Source: Deltaproteobacteria bacterium
GTDB taxonomy: Bacteria > Desulfobacterota > Desulfuromonadia > Desulfuromonadales > BM103
DNA: 9,473 nucleotides
Assembly: GCA_024636215.1 (NCBI GenBank)
Contig: JAGXHL010000026.1
Location: 1 to 9,473 of the forward strand
Direction of reading: 5' to 3'
Shown here: positions 1-6,908 of the stretch, one piece after another
How positions within the stretch are numbered: position 1 is the stretch's first letter
How the letters are laid out: the number at the start of each line of letters is the position of its first letter
The notes under the pieces: model-generated
Told to the model about the DNA's origin: nothing
The model's input: only the letters and a program-made list of their open reading frames with translations
Database searches by the model: none
Translations under genes and position numbers: made by a program

Positions 1-46
1 AAATCAGAAAAAAGCTAATGAGCCAAAGAATAAGTCGAACCAGCAT
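1..46 (-). CDS. Small hydrophobic protein, N-terminal fragment (runs off left edge)
   Basis: An ATG on the minus strand at 46-44 lies 5 nt after the folK stop and opens a frame that stays open for all 15 codons to the window edge, reading MLVRLILWLISFFLI. This has the look of an N-terminal membrane segment or uncleaved signal anchor with one Arg near the start. The tight spacing and same strand suggest it is co-transcribed with folK. No strong Shine-Dalgarno is visible, so expression may rely on coupling to folK termination. Too little is present to assign a family, and a chance 15-codon frame cannot be excluded. Confidence 0.5.
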   Translation of the reverse strand, partial: MLVRLILWLISFFLI

Positions 47-51
47 AGCAA

Positions 52-546
52 TTACCAGGTTGTGCGCAACGGCACAAGTTCTGCGACACCGGCACCTGCA
101 GCCAGTTCGGCGATGGTTTTCTCAAGCAATGGGTGCTTGAGGTCAGGGGCAATCTCCAGCAGAGGAACGAGCACAAAAGGCCGTTCCTGGAGCCTGGGGT
201 GTGGTATCGTCAAGTGCTCTGCGCAGATGATCTGGTCGGCATAAAAAAGGATGTCAATATCCAGTGTCCGCGGCGCCCATCTTGCCGGTCGGGTGCGTCC
301 AAATTCACTCTCAGCAGCCAGACAGGCTGCGAGCAACTGATCGGGATCAAGGGATGTCTGGATTTGCATGACAGCGTTCAAAAAAGCAGGGTTGTCCGGT
401 GGACCGCCAACAGCTTCTGTTTCATAAACACCCGATGTTTTGATGAGCTCAATGCCGGGTTGATTCGCCAGAGTGTCGCGGCCACCGCGCAAGAAGGCCA
501 GCCGATTGCCAAGGTTACTGCCTAGCCCCAGGTAGGCTGTCATCAT
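52..546 (-). CDS. folK: 2-amino-4-hydroxy-6-hydroxymethyldihydropteridine pyrophosphokinase (HPPK)
   Basis: HPPK transfers pyrophosphate from ATP to 6-hydroxymethyl-7,8-dihydropterin, the step before dihydropteroate synthase in folate synthesis; the enzyme is cytosolic. The 164-residue product has the usual single-domain length. Family landmarks are in order: the N-terminal LGLGSNLG strand and turn (residues 6-13), the Mg/ATP-binding segment RWAPRTLDIDIL (89-100) with the two metal-binding aspartates D96 and D98, and the closing PHPRL..R.FVL.PL block (115-129). Two ATGs stand in tandem at the start (546-541); the HPPK core begins at residue 5, so either is acceptable. A GGAG/GGGAG purine run lies about 12 nt upstream. 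folK stands alone upstream, divergent from the moxR operon, and is followed at once by a small hydrophobic ORF. Nothing in it looks broken. Confidence 0.96.
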   Translation of the reverse strand: MMTAYLGLGSNLGNRLAFLRGGRDTLANQPGIELIKTSGVYETEAVGGPPDNPAFLNAVMQIQTSLDPDQLLAACLAAESEFGRTRPARWAPRTLDIDILFYADQIICAEHLTIPHPRLQERPFVLVPLLEIAPDLKHPLLEKTIAELAAGAGVAELVPLRTTW

Positions 547-607
547 AACGTGTCAAAACTCCCTCTCCAGGAGACTGTCGAGTGTGTGAGCCGGCTTCAT
601 GGATAGC

Positions 608-630
608 CCGCACAGCATCACCGCGTGCGG
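608..630 (-). repeat. Inverted repeat in the folK leader (6-bp stem)
   Basis: CCGCAC (608-613) and GTGCGG (625-630) are perfect reverse complements separated by 11 nt. The element would lie at the very 5' end of a transcript started from the folK promoter proposed at 635-663. It has no T-run on either side, so it is not a rho-independent terminator. It could be a 5'-end stabilising hairpin, a repressor dyad, or chance. Confidence 0.35.
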
Positions 631-634
631 TAGA

Positions 635-663
635 ATTTAAACATAGTGGCCGGTGGGCGTCAA
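635..663 (-). promoter_or_regulatory. Candidate sigma70 promoter for folK
   Basis: Read on the minus strand, a TTGACG -35 box (plus-strand 663-658) is followed after exactly 17 nt by a TTAAAT -10 box (640-635). The -35 matches consensus at 5 of 6 positions and the -10 at 4 of 6. Transcription would begin near 628, giving a leader of about 80 nt to the folK start. It sits in the only gap upstream of folK and points the right way. Identified by eye only. Confidence 0.45.
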
Positions 664-757
664 CCACGCAGAATCACCACGCAGCATTGCTTTGTTGTCG
701 GTAACGAGTCCGTCTGTTCAGTTCTTGTTATAGGGGACTCTAATAGTGCGAATTTTG

Positions 758-766
758 TGTTATGAT
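758..766 (+). promoter_or_regulatory. Candidate extended -10 promoter for the moxR operon
   Basis: TGT directly followed by TATGAT (761-766) forms an extended -10 element; TATGAT matches TATAAT at 5 of 6 positions. The region 17 nt upstream has no good -35, which is tolerated by extended -10 promoters. Transcription would start near 773, leaving a leader of about 86 nt that ends in the AAGGAG site at 842-847. Identified by eye. Confidence 0.4.
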
Positions 767-858
767 CGCCGGGTCATCTTATACGCATTCAACCCTGCAA
801 ACAAATTCAGCTGCAGCTGCAAACCTGATACATAGACAACCAAGGAGCTTAAACAGTT

Positions 859-1800
859 ATGTCCAATGACCCCCGTCTTCCGGTCCTGAATGTCATCGAA
901 ACCCTTGCTGAGCGCTACCTGAAAGGCAAGGTCAAGGCCATCAAACTGGCCATGCTGACATTGCTCTCCGGCGGGCACTTGCTTCTCGAAGATATCCCCG
1001 GTCTCGGCAAGACAACCCTGGCGCTGGCTCTTTCCAACGCGTTGGGTCTATCTTTCGGACGCATCCAGTGCACCAGTGATCTGCTGCCGTCCGACATTAC
1101 CGGTCTGTCGATCTATGACCGTGATCAGAACCAGTTCAGTTTCATTGAAGGGCCGGTGTTCAACAATCTGCTGCTGGCCGACGAGATCAACCGGGCCATG
1201 CCGAAAACCCAGAGTGCGCTGCTGGAAGCGATGGAAGAACATCGGGTGACCATCGAAGGCAAGACCTATCGCCTCCCTGACCCATTCATGGTGATTGCCA
1301 CGCAGAATCCGGTCGAGCAGGTCGGCACCTACCCGCTGCCGGAATCCCAGCTTGACCGATTCCTGATTACCACCGGCATCGGCTACCCGCCGGAAGCGAT
1401 GGAGAAGAAGATTATCCAGACCGGCAGTATCCGCGAAGGGATCAGGGAGATTGAGCCGCTGATCACGCGTGAGCAACTGTTGCGGGCGCGTCAGGCAATT
1501 CGCGAAGGCGTCCAGCTCTCGGATAAGATCACCGGATATATTTATCGCCTGGTCGCAGTGACCCGCGCACATCCGATGCTGCTGGCGGGGATTTCCACCC
1601 GCGGCGCCATCAGTCTGGCAGACACCGCGCGCAGCCATGCCTTTCTCGCCGGCCGCGACCATGTTGTCCCGGAGGATGTCAAAGCTCTCTACCTGCCGGT
1701 GTGCGCGCATCGCCTGATCCTGCGCCCGGAAAACGAAGCTCTCGACCGCAAGGAGATCCTGCTTTCGCTACTCGACGAAAATCCGGTGCCTTTGGTCTGA
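859..1800 (+). CDS. moxR: MoxR-family AAA+ ATPase
   Basis: MoxR ATPases are cytosolic AAA+ proteins thought to act as chaperones that mature or activate partner proteins, often VWA-domain partners encoded next door. The 313-residue product has the full set of motifs: Walker A EDIPGLGKT (44-52, K51 and T52), Walker B LLLADEIN (104-111, D108 and E109), sensor 1 in VIATQNP (N150), a likely arginine finger in LPESQLDRF (R167), and a lid with STRGA near 246 that carries sensor 2. The length is normal for the family. The ATG at 859 is supported by AAGGAG 11 nt upstream. It heads an operon with a DUF58 protein and a transglutaminase, the standard MoxR-DUF58-TgpA grouping. The substrate here is unknown. 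The last 100 nt may overlap the next gene. Confidence 0.95.
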   Translation: MSNDPRLPVLNVIETLAERYLKGKVKAIKLAMLTLLSGGHLLLEDIPGLGKTTLALALSNALGLSFGRIQCTSDLLPSDITGLSIYDRDQNQFSFIEGPVFNNLLLADEINRAMPKTQSALLEAMEEHRVTIEGKTYRLPDPFMVIATQNPVEQVGTYPLPESQLDRFLITTGIGYPPEAMEKKIIQTGSIREGIREIEPLITREQLLRARQAIREGVQLSDKITGYIYRLVAVTRAHPMLLAGISTRGAISLADTARSHAFLAGRDHVVPEDVKALYLPVCAHRLILRPENEALDRKEILLSLLDENPVPLV

Positions 1801-2675
1801 AGCTGACCCGCGCCGGGTTCATTTATATCCTCATTACCCTGTTGCTCGGTTTTGCTGCGGTCAACACCGGTAACAATCTTCTTTACCTGCTGGTTTCTGC
1901 ACTGCTTGGTTTCATGTCTGTATCCGGCGTGCTCGGCAAATGGAACCTTGACCGGATCGACGTGCGTTATCATCCTCCGGATGAAATCTACGATGGCCTG
2001 CCGACCCTGCTCGGCATTGAGCTGGTCAACCGGCGTCGCTGGCTGCCGGTCTTTCTCATGGAGATTATCGTCGCTGAGCATGCGGTGTTTGTGCCGCTGG
2101 TGGATCCACGCCGGAGTCGCAAGAAAAATCTGGAAATCACGCTGTTTGGGCGTGGCCGACAGCAACTGCCTGCCGTTGCTGTCCGCTCCCGATTTCCGGT
2201 CAATTTTTTCATTCGTTCACGCGGTCTGATCATTGATCAGGACGTCACGGTTTTTCCGGCCCCGCAACCCTGCCCCGATCTACGCCAGGTTGATCCGGGA
2301 GGTGGACATGGGACTCAGCAGAACTGGCAAAAAGGCTACGAAGGCGACATTAACCGCATCAGTGACTATCAGGGTGGCGAACCGCTCAAGTCGATTCACT
2401 GGAAGCTCACAGCCCGTCACGACCGCCTCAAGGTCAAGGAGCTTTCGGCGGCCACCCGCAAACCCGTTATCCTCGATCTGGCAGAGTTGCCCGGGTCAGG
2501 CCTCGAGCAGCGCCTGCGTTATGCCAGCTACCTGGTAAGCCGATGGCTGCGCGAAGGTTGGCCCGTCGGTTTGAAAGCCGGCAGCCTGGAGCTTGCTCCG
2601 GGGGCCGGCCAGCGACAAAAACTTCTTCTGCTACAGGCATTGGCTCATTATGGTCAGGATCAAAAGGCTCCTTGA
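1701..2675 (+). CDS. DUF58 domain membrane protein (MoxR partner); start uncertain
   Basis: DUF58 proteins are membrane-anchored with a cytosolic VWA-like region and are usual partners of MoxR ATPases. Two hydrophobic segments lie close to the N-terminus (about residues 39-54 and 58-75, joined by the characteristic NTGNNLLYL), followed by a soluble region. The DUF58 signature GGEPLKSIHWKLTAR is at 225-239. The start is a problem. The only conventional start before the first membrane segment is GTG at 1701, which gives a 100-nt overlap with moxR and has no evident ribosome-binding site. Homology should begin near LKLTRAG, at a CTG (1797) that overlaps the moxR TGA. A TTG at 1842 would cut into the first membrane segment. 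The 3' end overlaps the next gene by 26 nt, suggesting coupling. Family assignment is firm; the N-terminus is not. Confidence 0.88.
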   Translation: MRASPDPAPGKRSSRPQGDPAFATRRKSGAFGLKLTRAGFIYILITLLLGFAAVNTGNNLLYLLVSALLGFMSVSGVLGKWNLDRIDVRYHPPDEIYDGLPTLLGIELVNRRRWLPVFLMEIIVAEHAVFVPLVDPRRSRKKNLEITLFGRGRQQLPAVAVRSRFPVNFFIRSRGLIIDQDVTVFPAPQPCPDLRQVDPGGGHGTQQNWQKGYEGDINRISDYQGGEPLKSIHWKLTARHDRLKVKELSAATRKPVILDLAELPGSGLEQRLRYASYLVSRWLREGWPVGLKAGSLELAPGAGQRQKLLLLQALAHYGQDQKAP

Positions 2676-4551
2676 TCTGTTCTCCGGTGGCGTTGCCCTG
2701 CTCAGCATGGGGCCGGTGCTGGCTTACCTCGATCGCCCGCTGCTGCCGGTAGTGCTGCTTGCTATCCCGGTCGGCTACTGGTGCGATCGTCGCGAGCGCT
2801 ATCCGCTACCGACCTGGCTCGCGACTCTGGTTGCGCTGAGCGGCATGGCGTTCTATGCACTGCAGATTACTCGAGCAGAAGTTGCCATACCGGTCGTCCA
2901 TGCCATGGTGATCCTGCTGATCGTGCGTCTGCTGACCCCCAAAGCTGGGCGGGATTACCTGCAGATTTTTGTGCTGGCGTTGTTTATCCTGGCCGGATCT
3001 TCCCTGATCCACCTGGAGATCAGCTTCATCGTTTATCTGGTGTTACTGGTCTTCGGCGTGACCCTTGGACTGGTGCTCTTGACGGTTTATGTCACCGATC
3101 AGAAGCTGGCCATGTCACGTCCGGACCTGGTGAAACTGGTCAAGGTCGGCCTGGTCATCCCTGCTATCTCCCTGCTGCTGATGATGATTTTTTTCGTGGT
3201 GTTGCCAAGAACTCATCACCCCCTCTGGAATTTTCTCAATCCATCCGCCAAAGGTATGGTTGGTCTTGCGGAAACGGTACAACCGGGTAGCTTTGCACAG
3301 ATTTCAGGGACCAAAGAGCTTGCCTTTCGTGCCGAAGGACCTGCATTGGCACCGCAAGATCGTTACTGGCGGGCACTGGTTCTCAACCAGTCAAAGGAGG
3401 GTCGCTGGGTGCGTAGTGAACCTCCCGGTGAAGGCGCAGCGAGGGTTGAAGGTCCTGCTCCGGTTATCTTTACAATCTACCCGGAACCGCGCAGCGACCG
3501 TTATCTGATGACCCTTGATCGACCGACCATGGTCTCAGGAGTACGTCATGAAAAAACCGTAGACCAGATGCACATCGCCCGCAGCGCTCTCGATCACCGC
3601 TTTCGATTTGAAGTGCGCGCCAGCCCCGGCGCCAGTTTGCAGGTAACTGGCAACGTCGATCGCAATTTTTATCTGCAGACGCCGGCAGAGATTTCACAGC
3701 GCATGCGCCAGGTCTCTGCCGCCATTCGTGAAGGCAGCACAGATGTCACTGTACGGGTAACTGCTTTGGCAGAGTTCTTCCGTAGCCAGGAGCTCAGCTA
3801 CGCTGAGGATGATCTGCCCTCCGGGCCCGATCCGATAGATGCTTTCCTCTTTGTAAACAAGCGCGGCTACTGTGAGTTTTTCGCTTCAGCATATATGACT
3901 CTGGCCAGGCTTGCAGGGATTCCAGCACGACTTGTTGGCGGATATTACGGTGGTGATTACAACCCGATGGGCGGTTATTACCTGGTGACGGAAGCGACCG
4001 CTCATGTCTGGGTCGAAGTCCTGACCGACGATAACAGCTGGCAGCGCATCGATCCCAGCCAGTGGGCAATCAACGTGGCGACGACGCTGGGGGCGCGTGA
4101 CCGCGATCAGTTGAGTGCCTTGAGACAGCTGGTTGACAGTCTCAACTATCACTGGGTGCAGGCGGTGGTTGTCTTTGACCTGGGACAGCAGATGTCGCTT
4201 TTCCGTGAGGCTGGTGACCGTTTGCGTAATTTGCGTTCGATGAGCGCGCCAAAGGGATGGTGGAAAGTGGCCGGCGGATTGCTCGTCGGCGTGGCTCTGC
4301 TTGCCGGCGTTCTCTCGCTGCGACGTAAATCAAAAGAGGCGCGCCTGCTCGAAGCATTGCGTTCTCGGCTCAGAAAACGCTACGGTCAGGAAGTCCTGTT
4401 GCCGGGTACCGGGCTGGCAGAACTTGGCGATCAGCTGGATAATGAGGCGTGTCGACAGTTTGCGCGGATCTACTACGGTGCCGTTTTCCGTGACCGGACG
4501 CTGACCCGGCCGGAGATGGTTCAGCTGAAGGGATTGTTGAAGAGGGTTTAA
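2650..4551 (+). CDS. tgpA: TgpA-type membrane transglutaminase-like protein
   Basis: This matches the architecture of Pseudomonas aeruginosa TgpA, a membrane protein with a papain-like transglutaminase domain facing the periplasm. From the ATG at 2650 it has 633 residues. The first 190 or so hold about six membrane segments (DUF3488-like). A periplasmic region follows with the transglutaminase core: RGYCEFF with C408, TAHVWVEV with H452 and RIDPSQW with D468, so the catalytic triad is intact. A final membrane helix (about 536-557) leads to a basic, probably cytosolic tail of about 75 residues. The ATG at 2593 would add 19 residues and overlap DUF58 by 83 nt; 2650 fits better because the first helix starts just after it. 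The natural substrate of the family is not established; cell-envelope roles are suspected. It ends against pcnB, stop codon on stop codon. Confidence 0.92.
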   Translation: MVRIKRLLDLFSGGVALLSMGPVLAYLDRPLLPVVLLAIPVGYWCDRRERYPLPTWLATLVALSGMAFYALQITRAEVAIPVVHAMVILLIVRLLTPKAGRDYLQIFVLALFILAGSSLIHLEISFIVYLVLLVFGVTLGLVLLTVYVTDQKLAMSRPDLVKLVKVGLVIPAISLLLMMIFFVVLPRTHHPLWNFLNPSAKGMVGLAETVQPGSFAQISGTKELAFRAEGPALAPQDRYWRALVLNQSKEGRWVRSEPPGEGAARVEGPAPVIFTIYPEPRSDRYLMTLDRPTMVSGVRHEKTVDQMHIARSALDHRFRFEVRASPGASLQVTGNVDRNFYLQTPAEISQRMRQVSAAIREGSTDVTVRVTALAEFFRSQELSYAEDDLPSGPDPIDAFLFVNKRGYCEFFASAYMTLARLAGIPARLVGGYYGGDYNPMGGYYLVTEATAHVWVEVLTDDNSWQRIDPSQWAINVATTLGARDRDQLSALRQLVDSLNYHWVQAVVVFDLGQQMSLFREAGDRLRNLRSMSAPKGWWKVAGGLLVGVALLAGVLSLRRKSKEARLLEALRSRLRKRYGQEVLLPGTGLAELGDQLDNEACRQFARIYYGAVFRDRTLTRPEMVQLKGLLKRV

Positions 4552-5831
4552 GCCTGGGCCGGTTTGCTCTGCCGCCGCCGGGGCCGACGATGGGTGCGGC
4601 GGTTCGCTTGGCTGGCTGGCTTGTCTGACAGCTCGTGGCGCGTGTGCAGATTCTTCTCCCAGGTCTCCACCAGGGCCTGATCGCCGTCGCTGGCCTGGAT
4701 CCAGAGACGGAACATCTCAAGACTGTGTGGTGTCTCCGGGTTGTGCAGGAAGCGTTTCTGCCCGCGATGGCCCAGGCCGCGGGCGAAACGGTAACAGCCA
4801 ACCAGCAATTCCCGGGCCTGATGACGCAGACCGTGAGACAGGTGAAAATACGTACTGTATGGAGTCAGCAGATGTCCGGCGGACTGTAAGACTTCGTTGA
4901 TCGGTCGTGACGCGTGTACCGGGCATTTTTGCCAGAAGCGATCGATAAACAGGGCCGCCAGCAGCATGCCTTCATCAACGTCTCCGGTTTTTTTGAAATG
5001 CTGGTTGAGTCTCTCCAGCAGCTTGAAGGTTGTTGCCCCGGGCTGGTAGCCAGCCAGCATCGGCTGCAACAGTCCCAGGGTTTGCGCCCGTTGCAGGACG
5101 TCGGCGCCGACGCCGAGCCGAAAGAATTGCATCAGTTTTTCGCGTACCCTCGCCGGCGCCGCGCCGGCAAGCAATGGTGCTTTCTCGCGAATCCCTTCGA
5201 GGGTCTGTGCATTGAGAGAGAAATCGAGACGGGCACTGAACTCCAGAGCCCGCAGCATGCGCACCGGATCCTCGGCAAAACGCAGCTTGGGATCACCGAT
5301 CACGCGCAACTGCCGGTTCTCCAGATCCTGCAGGCCGCCAATATGGTCGACGATTGAAAAGTCGGCGATGTTATAGAAAAGCGCATTGATGGTGAAGTCG
5401 CGACGGAAAGCATCTTCGCGGGGCGTTCCGAACTGGTTCTGCACGAAAAAGCTGTGTTCATCAGGATCTTCAGGCAACTCTTCGGGGTGGGGATGGCGGC
5501 GGAAAGTGGCGACCTCGATAACCTCGTCGCGACCAAATCTTACATGGGCCAGGCGAAACCGGCGGCCGACCAGAAAACAGTTGCGAAACAGTTTTTTAAC
5601 CTGCTGCGGTGTCGCGTCGGTGCCGATGTCAAAATCTTTGGGTGCTCTGTTCAGCAGCAGGTCACGGACCCCGCCGCCGACCAGAAAAGCCTGATAGCCG
5701 TTCCGATGCAGTCGGTAGAGTACTTTGAGGGTGTTTTCGTCAATTTGGCTGCGGGAGATGCTGTGTGCCGAACGGGGCAGTATCACCGGGGCGGCCGATG
5801 CGGCGCTTGCGATTGGAGAGTGTCCAGCCAT
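4548..5831 (-). CDS. pcnB: Poly(A) polymerase I (polynucleotide adenylyltransferase)
   Basis: PAP I adds poly(A) tails to RNA 3' ends, which promotes decay and RNA quality control. The 427-residue product has the class II nucleotidyltransferase head: GGGVRDLL (52-59), the metal-binding pair D66 and D68 in KDFDIGT, E106 in EVATFR, RRDFTINAL (143-151) and EDPVRMLRA (187-195). LVGRRFRLAHV (87-97) matches, as I recall it, the motif reported to separate bacterial poly(A) polymerases from the closely related CCA-adding enzymes. The C-terminus ends in an Arg/Lys-rich tail (about 402-427), as E. coli PAP I also does, probably for RNA binding. The ATG at 5831 has AAGGA about 13 nt upstream; the first 28 residues are low in complexity and may be a flexible leader. 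It is transcribed alone and converges on the transglutaminase gene. Confidence 0.93.
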   Translation of the reverse strand: MAGHSPIASAASAAPVILPRSAHSISRSQIDENTLKVLYRLHRNGYQAFLVGGGVRDLLLNRAPKDFDIGTDATPQQVKKLFRNCFLVGRRFRLAHVRFGRDEVIEVATFRRHPHPEELPEDPDEHSFFVQNQFGTPREDAFRRDFTINALFYNIADFSIVDHIGGLQDLENRQLRVIGDPKLRFAEDPVRMLRALEFSARLDFSLNAQTLEGIREKAPLLAGAAPARVREKLMQFFRLGVGADVLQRAQTLGLLQPMLAGYQPGATTFKLLERLNQHFKKTGDVDEGMLLAALFIDRFWQKCPVHASRPINEVLQSAGHLLTPYSTYFHLSHGLRHQARELLVGCYRFARGLGHRGQKRFLHNPETPHSLEMFRLWIQASDGDQALVETWEKNLHTRHELSDKPASQANRRTHRRPRRRQSKPAQA

Positions 5832-5884
5832 AAAAAATCAGAGATCCTTGTCGCCTTGAAATTCAGGCTTTCTGTCGTTTCCAC

Positions 5885-5893
5885 TTTATAGCA
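5885..5893 (-). promoter_or_regulatory. Candidate extended -10 promoter for pcnB
   Basis: On the minus strand, TGC followed by TATAAA (plus-strand 5893-5885) forms an extended -10 element; TATAAA is 5 of 6 to consensus. No clear -35 stands 16-18 nt upstream. The start point would be near 5878, about 47 nt before the pcnB ATG. It is the best promoter-like element in the 177-bp divergent gap on this strand. Confidence 0.38.
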
Positions 5894-5932
5894 GATTTAA
5901 GCCCGAGAGGGAAGCTTGCCGGGAATACGGCG

Positions 5933-5961
5933 TTGTTATCGTTCGGTGTTCCGGTTATAAC
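5933..5961 (+). promoter_or_regulatory. Candidate sigma70 promoter for miaA-glycosyltransferase
   Basis: TTGTTA (5933-5938) and TATAAC (5956-5961) are separated by 17 nt, matching consensus at 4 of 6 and 5 of 6 positions. A start near 5968 leaves a leader of about 40 nt that contains the hairpin at 5988-6004. It would drive miaA and the coupled glycosyltransferase gene. Confidence 0.45.
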
Positions 5962-5987
5962 TTGAAGCTGTGTTGTCTTTCTCTCTT

Positions 5988-6004
5988 TTGACAGGGGCTG
6001 TCAA
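5988..6004 (+). repeat. Perfect 7-bp hairpin over the miaA ribosome-binding site
   Basis: TTGACAG (5988-5994), a GGG loop (5995-5997) and CTGTCAA (5998-6004) form a perfect inverted repeat. The only Shine-Dalgarno candidate for miaA, AGGGG at 5993-5997, lies in the top of the stem and the loop. The 3' arm ends 4 nt before the miaA ATG. The element could modulate translation start as RNA, or act as a DNA dyad for a regulator downstream of the promoter. Confidence 0.5.
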
Positions 6005-6008
6005 TGTT

Positions 6009-6908
6009 ATGAATTTCCTTGTTGTGCTCGGACCGACAGCTTCGGGCAAAACCCATCTGGCCGTTCAGGCTGCCCGTCAGCTCAATGGCGAGATCATTTC
6101 TGCGGATTCGCGGCAGGTCTACCGTGGGCTGGATATCGGCAGCGGCAAGGATCTGCAAGAATACGGCGCAATCCCTTACCATCTCATCGATGTGGTTGAT
6201 CCTGGCTACGGATTCAGCCTGTTTGATTTTGTCCATGCCTTCAGTCAGGCTCTCAGCGAGATTCGCGGCCGCGGCCGATTGCCGATACTGGCCGGGGGGA
6301 CCGGACTCTATCTCGACGCGGTACTGCAAGGCTATGAACTTGTGACGGTGACTGAAAACCATGCCTTACGCCTGGAGCTGGACCGGCTCTCTCTCGATGC
6401 TCTCAGAAAGCGGTTGCGGGCGTTGCGACCGCAGCAACATAATACCAGCGACCTTGATGATCGCCACAGGTTGCTCAGGGCCATAGAGATAGCCGAGGGC
6501 GAACGGCAGGCTGACGCTCAGCCATTAGCGCTGCCGCTCTTGACTCCGCAGGTGTTCGGTTTGCGTTGGCCGCGGGAGTTGTTGCGGCAACGCATTACCA
6601 AAAGATTGCGAGAACGCCTTGACCACGGTTTGATCGAAGAGGTTGTGACTCTGCATGCGGCCGGCGTCTCCTGGGAGACGCTTGACTATTACGGGCTGGA
6701 ATATCGCTTTGTTGCTCGACATCTACAGGGGCAATTTAATCGTAACGATCTCTTCCAAAAGTTGAACAGCGCCATCCACCAGTTTGCCAAACGCCAGGAA
6801 ACCTGGTTTCGACGCATGGAGCGTCAGGGGGTGGCCATTCACTGGCTGAATGGCGAGGGGGATCCGGTCGCCGAACTGCTTGCCGCTTATCGGCAGCTCG
6901 AAGTATGA
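6009..6908 (+). CDS. miaA: tRNA dimethylallyltransferase family protein (divergent MiaA)
   Basis: MiaA transfers a dimethylallyl group from DMAPP to N6 of A37 in tRNAs reading UNN codons. The 299-residue product (E. coli MiaA has 316) keeps the P-loop GPTASGKT (8-15), the catalytic-aspartate segment ADSRQVYRGLDIG (32-44, D33), HLIDVVDP (58-65), GGTGLY (96-101) and the C-terminal FAKRQETWFRR (259-269). It departs from the canonical enzyme in two places: GSGK (44-47) replaces the usual GTAKP, and YGLEYRF (228-234) stands where the canonical protein has an AIGYKE/GYRQ-type segment. From memory, this GLEYR variant occurs in several anaerobes and is annotated as MiaA, so it may be a second paralog here. 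ATG 6009 is chosen because the P-loop strand starts right after it. Its stop overlaps the glycosyltransferase ATG as ATGA. The exact substrate is less certain than the family. Confidence 0.85.
   Translation: MNFLVVLGPTASGKTHLAVQAARQLNGEIISADSRQVYRGLDIGSGKDLQEYGAIPYHLIDVVDPGYGFSLFDFVHAFSQALSEIRGRGRLPILAGGTGLYLDAVLQGYELVTVTENHALRLELDRLSLDALRKRLRALRPQQHNTSDLDDRHRLLRAIEIAEGERQADAQPLALPLLTPQVFGLRWPRELLRQRITKRLRERLDHGLIEEVVTLHAAGVSWETLDYYGLEYRFVARHLQGQFNRNDLFQKLNSAIHQFAKRQETWFRRMERQGVAIHWLNGEGDPVAELLAAYRQLEV

Larger units (their letters stand above)
547..858. other. Divergent intergenic region between folK and moxR
   Basis: This 312-bp gap holds no convincing gene. It contains a folK promoter (minus) with a leader hairpin, and an extended -10 element for the moxR operon (plus). 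It also has a 9-bp direct repeat, ACCACGCAG at 663-671 and 676-684, starting 13 nt apart at the folk-side promoter's -35 end. A separated inverted repeat GAGTCC/GGACTC (706-711 and 735-740) lies just upstream of the moxR -10. The right end carries an AAGGAG ribosome-binding site for moxR. I see no tRNA, riboswitch or terminator signature. Confidence 0.5.

Noticed and set aside
133..525. 130-codon open frame opposite folK
   Set aside because: It is a shadow of folK, which carries all HPPK motifs.
706..740. Inverted repeat GAGTCC/GGACTC upstream of the moxR -10
   Set aside because: Six bp with a 23-nt gap is near chance expectation, and symmetry does not extend in either direction; mentioned only in the intergenic description.
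808..819. Perfect palindrome CAGCTGCAGCTG in the moxR leader
   Set aside because: It is a short repeat of CAGCTG that is self-complementary by composition; there is no flanking symmetry, and as RNA it could not form a stable hairpin with a loop.
1048..1710. 220-codon open frame on the minus strand inside moxR
   Set aside because: It is antisense to a gene with every AAA+ motif intact, and its translation resembles no family; such shadows are expected in GC-rich codons.
4914..5891. Open frames of 145-147 codons on the plus strand opposite pcnB
   Set aside because: pcnB on the minus strand has full motif support; the plus-strand products have no recognisable domain and no ribosome-binding sites.
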